From: an uncultured Hungatella sp.
GTDB taxonomy: Bacteria > Bacillota > Clostridia > Lachnospirales > Lachnospiraceae
Direction of reading: 5' to 3'
Assembly (NCBI GenBank): GCA_910585435.1
Contig: CAJUEJ010000014.1
Span: 1-64,000 of the forward strand
Length of the DNA: 64,000 nt
In this document: positions 1 through 8,077 of the stretch, in pieces
Numbering within the stretch: the first letter of the stretch is position 1
Layout: each line of letters starts with the position of its first letter
Translations under genes and position numbers: made by a program
Notes under the pieces: generated by a model
Told to the model about the DNA's origin: nothing
Database searches by the model: none
What the model saw: only the letters and a program-made list of their open reading frames with translations

Positions 1-32
1 TTTGCCAAAACAGATGCCGCTACATCAGCCAT
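1..32 (-). CDS. abiEii: AbiEii-type nucleotidyltransferase toxin, 5' end only
   Basis: Only the first ten codons are inside the window. They read MADVAASVLA, which resembles the usual N-terminus of AbiEii toxins (a short helix with an AASV motif). The ATG overlaps the stop codon of the AbiEi gene by one base (TGATG), the tight coupling expected of type IV toxin-antitoxin pairs in which antitoxin and toxin are co-translated. In characterised systems AbiEii is a GTP-binding nucleotidyltransferase whose toxicity is neutralised by AbiEi. The identification rests on this short N-terminus and the position directly after AbiEi. The catalytic motifs lie outside the window. Confidence 0.6.
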   Translation of the reverse strand, partial: MADVAASVLA

Positions 33-640
33 CACAACCACACTCCAATCAATTCTTTTACACGCTTTTGCATACGCAATACCTTTGCATACTCCATCAG
101 ATTCGGTATATTTTTTTTCGGGTCTTTCACATACCCTTGTATTGCTTTATTAAAAATCTCCTTATCCATTTTATTCATATTCCGCAGTACATCGCAAATG
201 GTACGGTCACGGTCATAGATACGGACATCGACAAAATTGATACTTCCTTTCGTTTCACCGAGGGGAACTAAAACTGGCTCAACACGATATGCCTTTACAA
301 AGGGGTATTCGATATTTGTACGACTTCTGGATACATTTTTATCAATCGTAATATTCCACTCGGCAGGATTGCGGTCGCTATACTGATAGTAAAAGAGGGC
401 AGTCTCCATGCAAAGCACCGCATCGGGGAACAGACGGTTGATAATTTTAACTTCCTGTTCGCCATAGATTTCCGTCCAATGATAATAGCCCCGTTTAATT
501 TTTTCAATAAAGCCCTCGTTTAATAGCTGCTGAATATCCGCATAGTAGATTCTATAAGAATCCAGCTCTGCTGTCGTCATGATAGAATCGTGTTGGGAAA
601 AAATCTTCCTGACAGCGTTTATCGATTTTTCATCAAGCAT
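32..640 (-). CDS. abiEi: AbiEi family antitoxin / transcriptional autorepressor
   Basis: 202 aa. The N-terminal ~60 residues look like a winged helix (TAELDSYRIYYADIQQLLNEG, then IKRGYYHW), followed by the AbiEi antitoxin body with the family-typical segments CMETALFYY and ICDVLRNMNK. In known AbiE systems this protein represses its own promoter by binding inverted repeats and neutralises the AbiEii toxin. The start at 640 is chosen because AGAGGTGAG lies five bases upstream; an earlier in-frame start at 664 has no ribosome-binding site and overlaps an operator-like repeat. The toxin gene follows with a one-base overlap at the window edge. Family assignment is by overall pattern; function is inferred. 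Confidence 0.75.
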   Translation of the reverse strand: MLDEKSINAVRKIFSQHDSIMTTAELDSYRIYYADIQQLLNEGFIEKIKRGYYHWTEIYGEQEVKIINRLFPDAVLCMETALFYYQYSDRNPAEWNITIDKNVSRSRTNIEYPFVKAYRVEPVLVPLGETKGSINFVDVRIYDRDRTICDVLRNMNKMDKEIFNKAIQGYVKDPKKNIPNLMEYAKVLRMQKRVKELIGVWL

Positions 641-651
641 TGTCTCACCTC

Positions 652-740
652 TACTAAACCACACGTAAATTTCTCAACGATGGTGTACTTTACTATAGCA
701 TATCCGATTTTCCCCAGAAAGTCAACTTAGTAAAGCACAC
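652..740 (-). promoter_or_regulatory. abiE promoter with three operator-like repeats
   Basis: A near-consensus SigA promoter on the minus strand: TTGACT at 720-725, a 17-bp spacer, TATGCT at 697-702. A 13-bp sequence occurs three times around it. Copy A (GTGTGCTTTACTA, minus strand) is at 728-740, just upstream of the -35. Copy B is in inverted orientation at 683-695, over the expected start site (12 of 13 positions complementary to A). Copy C (GTGTGGTTTAGTA) is at 652-664, directly upstream of the Shine-Dalgarno. This arrangement fits AbiEi-type autorepression through inverted repeats. The promoter is clear; operator function is inferred. Confidence 0.7.
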
Positions 741-802
741 ATGAGTAAAGCCAAAAGCACTGGGCTTGTCCGTATAGGGCTTGATTTGGAACATTTCTGA
801 GC

Positions 803-1272
803 ACAAGGTAGGTACAGAAGAACTGGCCCACTTAGAGATCGTGGCAACCATTGTCCACCAGCTGACCAGGAATCTGACCCCGGAAGAAATCGAAAGCTCC
901 GGCTTCGGCCCCTACTATATCGACCACACCACCGGAATCTGGCCTCAGGCAGCAGGAGGCGTTCCTTTCAATGCCTGCGAGTTCCAATCTAAGGGGGATC
1001 CGATTACAGATTTATTTGAGGATTTGGCAGCAGAACAAAAAGCCCGCTCCACCTACGACAATATCCTCCGCGTCATCAAAGACCCTGAAATCTGCGATCC
1101 CATCCGCTTCCTCCGGAAACGTGAGATCATCCATTTCCAACGGTTTGGTGAAGCCCTCCGCACGGTTCAGGAGCATCTGGACAGCCGCAATTTCTATGCG
1201 TTCAACCCTGCTTTTGACAAACCGCAGACCGCCCAGGCCGCGCAGACAAACGCCAGCCAGCCTCAAGGTTAA
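803..1272 (+). pseudogene. cotJC: 5'-truncated CotJC / manganese catalase family gene
   Basis: From about codon GTEELAH onward the reading frame matches the C-terminal two thirds of CotJC/Mn-catalase proteins: GTEELAHLEIVATIVHQL, YYIDHTTGIWPQAAGG, EDLAAEQKARSTYDNIL, FLRKREIIHFQRFGEAL and FYAFNPAFDK are family-typical blocks, with the expected Glu and His metal-binding positions. The first ~60 residues, with the first helix and its metal ligand, are absent. The only in-frame starts are TTG/GTG codons without a Shine-Dalgarno. Sequence before about 803 does not look like catalase and belongs to the AbiE side, so the gene appears broken at an insertion or deletion junction. It is normally a spore coat/peroxide-detoxification protein of cotJ operons. 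Confidence 0.75.
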
Positions 1273-1280
1273 GCATATCA

Positions 1281-1310
1281 GGGGGCTGCCAAAAGGCAGC
1301 CCCCTTCTCT
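1281..1310 (+). terminator. Rho-independent terminator after cotJC remnant
   Basis: A perfect 10-bp stem GGGGGCTGCC / GGCAGCCCCC with an AAAA loop starts eight bases after the stop codon and is followed by TTCTCTC. The stem is very strong, the T-tract modest. Confidence 0.75.
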
Positions 1311-1352
1311 CATACAATCCCATCCTCAGCCGCACAGCAGACAACCCTGCCG

Positions 1353-2924
1353 CTAATCAATCTCCACCCTGAACACCACCGGCATATGGCTGTCTATCTC
1401 CACAGTCCTGACATGAAGCCCCTCTCTGTCCTGCTCCCACCAGGGATTCCTGTCATATCCCAGCACTTCCACAGACTTTATGGCTCCGTCGAAATCTGAT
1501 TTGTCCGCGTCAGCGGCTTTTCTCAGAGAGCGGATACACACCTGGTTCTTTCCCTTCATATTCAGGCATATCCCATAGATACTGTCTCCCTTTGCCGTAA
1601 AACGTATATCCTGGGAAGTGAATCTTCTTTCTGTCTTGTCTGTAAACTGCCCCTCTTCGATTCTGGTCGGCCCCTCCGCCGATTTCTTCCAGGGCCTGGC
1701 ATCATATATGGCCTGCCCGTTTACCTTCAGCCATCTGCCTATCTCTGTAAGAATCCGCCTGTCCTCATCCGGTATGGTTCCGTCTGCCTTAGGCCCTATA
1801 TTCAGAAGCAGCCTGCCGTTTTTACTGACAATATCCGCCAGATCACACAGGATCTGCCAGGAATTCTTATAGTCATTCCCCTCCGTGTAGCACCAGGAAT
1901 TTTTCGCCACCGCTGTATCTGACTGCCACGCATAAGGTTTCGCATCGGCAAACTGCCCCCGCTCTATATCCGGCACTGCCGTTCCAAAGGCAAAGGCATC
2001 GTACTTATAATTGATGACAACGCCCTCGCCCCATTCATCGGCGCGGTTATAATAATACGCGGCAAATTTTCTCAGGTACGGTTTCACAGCGCTGTGCTGA
2101 ATCCACCAGTCAAAATAGAGAATCTTCGGCCTGTACCGATCCACCAGCTCACAGGTGCGGCACAGCCAGTCCTCCAAAAACTCCTGTGACGGCGCCGGCT
2201 CCGAAAAGATATCATGGTGATCCCGTTCCGGCATAGCCGGCCAGTAAAAATCACCTGGCTTTAACGGCTCTCGGATATCCGAGTCAAACTCTTTTCCCCT
2301 TCCCATAAAGAACCAGTGCTCCACCCTGTGGCTGGATGCGCCGTTTATAAGCCCTGCCTTTTTGCACTCCTCTGTCAGCTCCCCCAGCACATCCCTCTTC
2401 GGCCCCATATTTTTTGCGTTCCATATGGAAAGGCGGCTGTCATACATCTGAAACCCGTCATGATGCTCCGCCACAGGCATAATATACTGTGCCCCCGAAT
2501 CCTTAAACAATTCCACCCATTCCTCAGGATGAAAGTTTTCTGCCTGAAACATGGGAATAAAATCCTTATAGCCGAAATCCTTATGGCGGCCATACGTCTT
2601 TATGTGATGCTCATATTCCTTACTTCCCTGTATGTACATATTGCGGGAATACCACTCGCTTCCAAAAGCCGGGACCGAATACACGCCCCAGTGAATAAAA
2701 ATCCCGAATTTTATCTTTTCATACCATTCCGGAACATGGTACTGCTGCAAGGACTCCCATGTATCCTTGAATCTCCCGTTTTCAATTACCCTGTATATCT
2801 GCTCTAAGTATTCCCTCTTCCCAGTCTCCATATCCTTTGGCCCTCCCGCTTTTCCCGGCAATCCGGCACTGCCCTCCACTTTACTCTCTTGGCTGTCTTC
2901 CCCCCGGCTCTTACTGCCCGGCAT
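1353..2924 (-). CDS. GH29 alpha-L-fucosidase
   Basis: 523 aa, glycoside hydrolase family 29. Near the N-terminus is KFGIFIHWGVYSVPAFGSEW, then EHHDGFQMYDS, the block YFDWW with the probable nucleophile Asp, and the C-terminal catalytic-domain block NGRLLLNIGPKADGTIPDED, followed by a short beta domain. It would release alpha-linked L-fucose from host glycans. No signal peptide is visible, so it probably acts in the cytoplasm on imported oligosaccharides. The start at 2924 follows AGGAGG with a three-base gap and overlaps the end of the CBS gene by 14 bp, suggesting coupling. A later ATG at 2831 is also possible, since family homology begins near there; an earlier ATG at 2963 lacks a ribosome-binding site. 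Confidence 0.88.
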   Translation of the reverse strand: MPGSKSRGEDSQESKVEGSAGLPGKAGGPKDMETGKREYLEQIYRVIENGRFKDTWESLQQYHVPEWYEKIKFGIFIHWGVYSVPAFGSEWYSRNMYIQGSKEYEHHIKTYGRHKDFGYKDFIPMFQAENFHPEEWVELFKDSGAQYIMPVAEHHDGFQMYDSRLSIWNAKNMGPKRDVLGELTEECKKAGLINGASSHRVEHWFFMGRGKEFDSDIREPLKPGDFYWPAMPERDHHDIFSEPAPSQEFLEDWLCRTCELVDRYRPKILYFDWWIQHSAVKPYLRKFAAYYYNRADEWGEGVVINYKYDAFAFGTAVPDIERGQFADAKPYAWQSDTAVAKNSWCYTEGNDYKNSWQILCDLADIVSKNGRLLLNIGPKADGTIPDEDRRILTEIGRWLKVNGQAIYDARPWKKSAEGPTRIEEGQFTDKTERRFTSQDIRFTAKGDSIYGICLNMKGKNQVCIRSLRKAADADKSDFDGAIKSVEVLGYDRNPWWEQDREGLHVRTVEIDSHMPVVFRVEID

Positions 2925-3396
2925 ATGCCTCCTGCTGCCTTTCATGGCCAAACAGACGTCCATATATGCCTCTGCTGCTTTCCTGTCTTTTTTCCTGGCA
3001 CATCATATCGTAGCAGTACCGGATAATATCCTTCCTGGTGATAATCCCGATAAAATTCTCCTGATCATCCACCACCGGAACAAAATTCTGGTTCAGAGCC
3101 TTGTCCATCAAATCCTCCATGGAGGCATTCACATACACCGGCCGGTTGTCCAGCCTTCGTCTGATAGACGAGACAGGGACGTGTTGCGCATCCCTCAAAT
3201 TCAAATCATACTGGTTCTTAATCCCCCACAGCATATCCCCCTCTGTAATTGTCCCTATGTATTTCCCCATTCTGTTTATAATAGGCACCGCCGAATATTT
3301 ATGGTGTTCCATCTTCTCCAGTGCCTGCCTCAGGGTCTCATCATCATAAATAAAAGCGACCTCACTTTTAGGTGTCAAAAAAAACAAAATATTCAT
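2911..3396 (-). CDS. Tandem CBS-domain protein
   Basis: 161 aa with two CBS motifs: residues ~8-60 (ALEKMEHHKYSAVPIINRMGKYIGTITEGD) and ~85-130 (MDKALNQNFVPVVDDQENFIGIITRKDI). Such stand-alone CBS pairs (YkuL/CbpB-like) bind adenine nucleotides or cyclic dinucleotides and act as regulatory subunits; the ligand here cannot be read from sequence. AAGGAGAAGGT precedes the ATG. A TATAAT at 3426-3431 could be its -10 box, but no convincing -35 is present. It is followed, with a 14-bp overlap, by the fucosidase gene; a functional link is not obvious. Confidence 0.8.
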   Translation of the reverse strand: MNILFFLTPKSEVAFIYDDETLRQALEKMEHHKYSAVPIINRMGKYIGTITEGDMLWGIKNQYDLNLRDAQHVPVSSIRRRLDNRPVYVNASMEDLMDKALNQNFVPVVDDQENFIGIITRKDIIRYCYDMMCQEKRQESSRGIYGRLFGHERQQEAYAGQ

Positions 3397-3494
3397 ACCT
3401 TCTCCTTATTTCATATAATAAATTGATTATACAAGACACCTCTGAAGTACATGTGAACAAATTATTAGTTTTTTATAAATTTAAAAAAATCAAA

Positions 3495-3556
3495 CTGAAA
3501 AGCAAAGCACCTGGCCGGCATCAGGGATATAGAGACATCCCCTTGCCGCCAGATGC
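3495..3556 (-). terminator. Probable terminator after spoIIQ-like gene
   Basis: On the minus strand, about 40 bases after the stop of the M23-like gene, a long imperfect hairpin can form (GCAtCTGG / CCAGgTGC outer arms, GGCA/TGCC and AGGG/CCCT inside; 3507-3556). It is followed by TTTGCTTTTC and, further on, a run of seven T. Imperfect, but well placed. Confidence 0.45.
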
Positions 3557-3597
3557 TTTTTCAAACATCTTCTGCCTGCCGGAAACAGGCCGTTTAA

Positions 3598-4389
3598 TCA
3601 TTCAAAATACCCTACCGGATCAATGGCTTCCCCGTTGTGCTGCAGTTCAAAATACACATTGCTTCCCTCCACGGAATAATATTTCGTAGGTTCCGCCACG
3701 TAGCCCAGAATCCTTCCGGCCTCCAGGTATTCATTCTCAATCACCTGGATCTCCTTTAGTTGTCCGCATGTAGCCAGATAATCATTCCCAAAATCCAGAA
3801 CCACATAGTTTCCGATTTCCTCGTTGACTCCTGTGGCTACCACCTTGGCATTGGCCGGGGTCTTAACCGGCTGGCTTACTTCCGCCTGAATCACCACTCC
3901 CGGATTGCACTGGTACTGTGCCAGCGTAGGAAAATAGATGGTCGTATCCATGCTGTAATCCAGCAAAATATTTCCCATCACCGGCCAGGCAATCTTGCTG
4001 GTATCTGAAAAATTCAGCACCAGAGGAATCGCGGCATCCTGCCCCGCTCCCACCTGTGCGGCCTGTGTCTGTGCCTGCGCCGTCTCTTTTTTGTTTTCCG
4101 CTTTTGCTACTTTTGTCTCCGTCTCCTGTGCCCGCTGGCCTGCCGGAGCAGTCTCCGGCTCTTTTCTGGGGACATTGGAATCTCCTGCTATGGGAAGCAG
4201 TTCCTCATTCTTTTTATCCTCTGCAATCAGCGCACCCGGTTCCTGCATCTGCATGTATGGATTTTCTTCCGGAGCGTTTCCTCTTTGAATGGTAACCACA
4301 CCTGCTGCGGCAACAATAGTCAGCAGGCCCAGAACTAACATGACAAGAAATAGTTTGTCCTTGAATAATTGATTTAACTTCTCTTTCAC
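3598..4389 (-). CDS. spoIIQ: SpoIIQ-like degenerate M23 (LytM) protein
   Basis: 263 aa: short cytoplasmic N-terminus, one transmembrane segment at ~13-34 (LFLVMLVLGLLTIVAAAGVV), a low-complexity Ala/Gln/Glu-rich linker, then a LytM/M23 fold from ~150 to the C-terminus. Where active M23 peptidases have an HxH motif (usually LHFE), this protein has VYFELQHNGEAIDP, and no upstream HxxxD zinc motif is visible, so it is probably not a peptidase. It lies directly downstream of spoIID, the usual clostridial order, and SpoIIQ forms the forespore half of the channel with SpoIIIAH during engulfment. SpoIIQ is therefore the best assignment. Start chosen at the ATG preceding the membrane segment, with GGTGATAAACGG upstream. 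Confidence 0.75.
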   Translation of the reverse strand: MKEKLNQLFKDKLFLVMLVLGLLTIVAAAGVVTIQRGNAPEENPYMQMQEPGALIAEDKKNEELLPIAGDSNVPRKEPETAPAGQRAQETETKVAKAENKKETAQAQTQAAQVGAGQDAAIPLVLNFSDTSKIAWPVMGNILLDYSMDTTIYFPTLAQYQCNPGVVIQAEVSQPVKTPANAKVVATGVNEEIGNYVVLDFGNDYLATCGQLKEIQVIENEYLEAGRILGYVAEPTKYYSVEGSNVYFELQHNGEAIDPVGYFE

Positions 4390-4434
4390 CGTTTATCACC
4401 TCGGTACTATTCTTACCAAAGGTTCCTGAGTTAT

Positions 4435-5493
4435 TCACATTTTGGGAGAAATAATTTTAATATTTTGATAATAATACTTTAAAATCTCCTCCGCGGTTTT
4501 TCCCTCCTGCGCCATCCCGTGGGCCCCCTGCTGACTCAGCCCGTAACCATGTCCGATCCCTTTGCAGACTGCCCGGACCATCCCCTCATGCTCCTCCAGG
4601 GTAAATGCCGCAGACGGAAGCCCCAGCGCAGCCTGAATCTCTTCTCCCGTGTAAATGTGGGCGCCTATCTGGATCTCCTTCACATACCCAGCCTTATCCC
4701 TGCTGACTAACTGAATCGTATCCATAACCTGTCCCTCGCTCAGTTCCGGTTCTTCCCCTCCCCTCTTAACCGCCGCCTCTTTCATAAGTCTGACCACCTC
4801 ACCTGGTTCCCACTCTGTCACAGTCAGATATCCTTCTGCCTCCACATCCCAGGGACTGTCCACCGATTGCAGGTACGGATATCCCTCCCCTCCGTCTCTA
4901 GTATATCCGGTGCTGGCCCGGTGAAACATAGGTTCTGGCACCAGATTTTCTTCCCCCTCCTCCAATGCCATAACCAGCCCCTTTGTTTCCTGGACCGCCT
5001 GGCTGATCTTATCATAATACTCCACAAAATTCTCTCTCCCCCACAGAGACTCCATCTGCTCCTCCCCCAGGGACTTAAGCCCCAGCTCCTCCTCCTGTAT
5101 CTGTGTCCTTCCATCCATCTGCCCGTATATGTAAGTTCGGGTGATGATCGCCTGGGCTTTCAATGCCTCCAGCCCATACTCTGCCGGGATCTGCCTTGCC
5201 ACAGTACCTACAAGATACGTTTCCACGTCCAGATATCCCTTCTGCCCGTTGCCTATGTATATTTTTTTCCTCATTCCCTGTCTGTTCTCTGACTCAGATC
5301 CAGACTGCCCTGTGATTCCCCCTTGGCTGCCGGACACTCCTCCTGTGCCTCCAAATAAACCGCCGGATGTGCCTTCCCCTGTCTTCAACCCATTGCCGTA
5401 TGCACCGCTCACGCCTCCGCTCCATGCCAGAGTCACCACATAGGGAAGCAAAAGCACTGCCAAAGCTGCCATAAACTGCCTTCCCGGCCGCAT
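4435..5493 (-). CDS. spoIID: Stage II sporulation protein D (lytic transglycosylase)
   Basis: 352 aa. N-terminal membrane anchor at ~8-25 (AALAVLLLPYVVTLAWSG), then an unusually Gly/Ser-rich linker (~26-70), then the SpoIID domain with YLVGTVARQIPAEYG, LEALKAQAIITRTYIYGQ (containing the catalytic Glu of the family) and the C-terminal block GIGHGYGLSQQGAHGMAQEG. SpoIID cleaves glycan strands during engulfment in the mother cell together with SpoIIM and SpoIIP. It is followed by spoIIQ after 45 bp. Its Shine-Dalgarno (AAAGGGGG, six bases before ATG) lies inside the 3' arm of the glgP terminator, so it must be transcribed from a promoter that is not obvious here or from read-through. Confidence 0.92.
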   Translation of the reverse strand: MRPGRQFMAALAVLLLPYVVTLAWSGGVSGAYGNGLKTGEGTSGGLFGGTGGVSGSQGGITGQSGSESENRQGMRKKIYIGNGQKGYLDVETYLVGTVARQIPAEYGLEALKAQAIITRTYIYGQMDGRTQIQEEELGLKSLGEEQMESLWGRENFVEYYDKISQAVQETKGLVMALEEGEENLVPEPMFHRASTGYTRDGGEGYPYLQSVDSPWDVEAEGYLTVTEWEPGEVVRLMKEAAVKRGGEEPELSEGQVMDTIQLVSRDKAGYVKEIQIGAHIYTGEEIQAALGLPSAAFTLEEHEGMVRAVCKGIGHGYGLSQQGAHGMAQEGKTAEEILKYYYQNIKIISPKM

Positions 5494-5558
5494 AAAAAAC
5501 CCCCTTTCACAAACTGCTTAGTACTGCCCAGTACCAGTTTATGAAAGAGGGTTTTTTT
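5494..5558 (-). terminator. glgP terminator overlapping spoIID ribosome-binding site
   Basis: On the minus strand, directly after the glgP stop, a 19-bp near-perfect stem runs from AACCCTCTTTCATAAACTG to CAGTTTGTGAAAGGGGGTT, enclosing a second small hairpin (GTACT GGGC AGTAC). It ends in TTTTTT, immediately followed by the spoIID ATG at 5493. On the plus strand the same hairpin is followed by seven T, so it may act in both directions. Confidence 0.85.
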
Positions 5559-5561
5559 CTA

Positions 5562-8021
5562 TTACAGTTTCACCTCAACCTTATCCAGATGCCAGATTTC
5601 ATCCACATACTCTCTGATAGTCCGATCAGAGGAGAACTTCCCTGAGCATGCCACATTCATGATAGCGGCCTTTGCCCACCAGCCCTTCCTGCCGTAAGCC
5701 TCTCCGATCCTCTCCTCCGCCTCTGCATAAGAGCGGAAATCCTTCAGGATAAAATACATATCTGCCTTATCCATACCACTTGCGTGAAGCAGCGAATCGT
5801 AAATCTCCTTAAACAAAGCAGGATTCTCGCGGCAGTACGTTCCATCTGTCAGCTGATTCAGCACTCTGCGGATATCCGGGTCATTGTTAAAGATATCCAT
5901 GGGATAATATCCGCCGTTCTTCTCAAAATTAATCACCTCGTCAGCAGACATTCCGAAAATAAATGCGTACTCCTCGCCTACTTCCTCCACAATCTCCACA
6001 TTGGCGCCATCCATGGTTCCTATGGTAACCGCACCGTTTAACATAAACTTCATGTTGCCGGTACCGGAAGCCTCCTTGCTTGCTGTGGAAATCTGCTCGC
6101 TGATATCCGCCGCCGCAAAAATCAGCTCCGCGTTGGATACTCTGTAGTCCTCGATAAATACCACCTTCATCTTCCCGTTAATCGAAGGATCGTTGTTCAC
6201 CACATCTGCCACCGCGTTGATAAGCTTGATAGTCAGCTTGGCACGACGGTAGCCGGCAGCAGCCTTGGCACCGAAGATAAAGGTTCTGGGGATCATCTCC
6301 ATATCCGGGTTATCTTTCAGCTGATTGTACAGGTACATCACATGGAGAATGTTCATCAGCTGGCGCTTATACTCATGAAGCCTCTTTACCTGCACATCGA
6401 AAATGGAATTGGGATCCACATCGATTCCGTTGTGCTCTTTGATATACTTAGCCAGGCGCACCTTATTCTGGTATTTTATCTCCATAAACTCCTTCTGGGA
6501 AGCCTTGTCGTCCGCAAACTTCTTAAGCCCCTCAATAAGAGAAAGATCTGTGATCCACCCGTTGGTTCCCAGCTTTTTCGTCACCCAGGAAGCCAGCAGG
6601 GGATTGCCGTGAAGCAGGAAACGCCTCTGGGTGATACCGTTGGTCTTGTTGTTAAACTTCTGAGGCATCATCTCATAGAAATATTTTAACTCCTGCTGCT
6701 TTAATATCTCTGTATGCAGCCTTGCCACGCCATTGACGGAAAAACTGCCTGCAATAGCCAGATAAGCCATCCGCACCTGGCCGTTATACAGAATGGCCAT
6801 CTTGGATACCCGGTTCTCATCTCCCGGATACATGCGGCGGATCTGCTCCGTAAAACGGCGGTTAATCTCCTCCACAATCTGATAAATACGGGGAAGAAGG
6901 TTGGAGAACAGGTCAATCGGCCATTTTTCCAGCGCCTCTGCCATGATGGTATGGTTGGTATAGGCACAGGTTTTGGTAGTCACCTCCCATGCCTCCTCCC
7001 AGGTAAGCCCCTCCTCATCCAGAAGGATACGCATAAGCTCAGGCACAGCCACTGTGGGATGGGTATCATTTAACTGGAACACATTCTTTTCATAGAACCT
7101 GCAGATATCGCTGTGGTTCTGTTTGTACCGTTCCACCGCACGCTGCACGCTGGCAGAAATAAAGAAATACTGCTGTTTTAAGCGAAGCTCCTTGCCGGCA
7201 TAATGGTTGTCATTGGGGTACAGCACCTCGCAGATATTCTTTGCCAGGTTCTCCTGCTCCACTGCCTTCTGATAATCGCCTTTGTCAAAGGAGTCCAGGT
7301 TAAAGCTGCTGATAGGCTGGGCATCCCAGATACGCAGGGTATTGACCACATTGTTGCCGTATCCCACGATGGGAAGGTCATAGGGAACTGCCATAACAGA
7401 CTGGTAGCCTTCCTGCACATACTGATCCTTGCCGTTCTCACGGATCACCCTTACATATCCGCCGAATTTAACCTCCTTGGAATACTCGGAGCGCCGCACC
7501 TCAAAGGGATTGCCGTCCTTTAACCATTCATCCGGCACCTCCACCTGGAAGCCTTTGTCGATTTTCTGCTTGAACATTCCGTAGTGATAGCGGATTCCGC
7601 AGCCGTACACCTCGTAGCCCAGGGTGGCAAGAGAATCCAGAAAACAAGCGGCCAGACGGCCCAGACCGCCGTTTCCAAGAGCGGCATCCGGCTCCTGATC
7701 CTCCAGATAGTTAAGGTCAATCCCCATTTCATCCAGAGCTTCCTTCACATCCTGGTAAGCTGTCAGATTGATTAAGTTATTGCCCAGTGCCCTTCCCATA
7801 AGGAATTCCATGGACAGATAATAAAGGGTTTTTGCATCCTGCTTCTCATACTCCCTGCGGCTGGCAATCCACTGATCCACGATCATAGCCTTCACCGCAT
7901 AGGCAACTGCCTGATAAAGCTCCTGAGGTGTCGCGTCCTCCACTGTCTTACGAAACTGATTCTTAAGCGCATATACTACGGAATAGCGAAACTCCTGCTT
8001 ATCAAATTTCTTCTTTTCCAT
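5562..8021 (-). CDS. glgP: Glycogen/maltodextrin phosphorylase
   Basis: 819 aa, full length for GT35 glycogen phosphorylase. Family blocks: LYYLSMEFLMGRALGNNLIN near the N-terminus, NGGLGRLAACFLDS, VFQLNDTHPTVAVPELMR, and the pyridoxal-phosphate region EASGTGNMKFMLNGAVTIGT followed by DGANVEI, which includes the PLP-binding lysine. It degrades alpha-1,4-glucan to glucose 1-phosphate in the cytoplasm. AGGAGGAAAGACC precedes the ATG. It begins 56 bp after ileS with no terminator between, so it may be partly co-transcribed with ileS. Confidence 0.96.
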   Translation of the reverse strand: MEKKKFDKQEFRYSVVYALKNQFRKTVEDATPQELYQAVAYAVKAMIVDQWIASRREYEKQDAKTLYYLSMEFLMGRALGNNLINLTAYQDVKEALDEMGIDLNYLEDQEPDAALGNGGLGRLAACFLDSLATLGYEVYGCGIRYHYGMFKQKIDKGFQVEVPDEWLKDGNPFEVRRSEYSKEVKFGGYVRVIRENGKDQYVQEGYQSVMAVPYDLPIVGYGNNVVNTLRIWDAQPISSFNLDSFDKGDYQKAVEQENLAKNICEVLYPNDNHYAGKELRLKQQYFFISASVQRAVERYKQNHSDICRFYEKNVFQLNDTHPTVAVPELMRILLDEEGLTWEEAWEVTTKTCAYTNHTIMAEALEKWPIDLFSNLLPRIYQIVEEINRRFTEQIRRMYPGDENRVSKMAILYNGQVRMAYLAIAGSFSVNGVARLHTEILKQQELKYFYEMMPQKFNNKTNGITQRRFLLHGNPLLASWVTKKLGTNGWITDLSLIEGLKKFADDKASQKEFMEIKYQNKVRLAKYIKEHNGIDVDPNSIFDVQVKRLHEYKRQLMNILHVMYLYNQLKDNPDMEMIPRTFIFGAKAAAGYRRAKLTIKLINAVADVVNNDPSINGKMKVVFIEDYRVSNAELIFAAADISEQISTASKEASGTGNMKFMLNGAVTIGTMDGANVEIVEEVGEEYAFIFGMSADEVINFEKNGGYYPMDIFNNDPDIRRVLNQLTDGTYCRENPALFKEIYDSLLHASGMDKADMYFILKDFRSYAEAEERIGEAYGRKGWWAKAAIMNVACSGKFSSDRTIREYVDEIWHLDKVEVKL

Positions 8022-8077
8022 TGCTGGTCTTTCCTCCTGCCTGTTGTTGTGTACTCTAAGCTTATTCCTTTCTTATT

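Noticed and set aside
741..800. Small open frame MSKAKSTGLVRIGLDLEHF on the plus strand
   Set aside because: Nineteen codons, no Shine-Dalgarno, no recognised family; it is more likely junction sequence of the island.
3426..3458. Promoter of the CBS gene
   Set aside because: A TATAAT is present, but no -35 at acceptable spacing; only noted in the gene entry.
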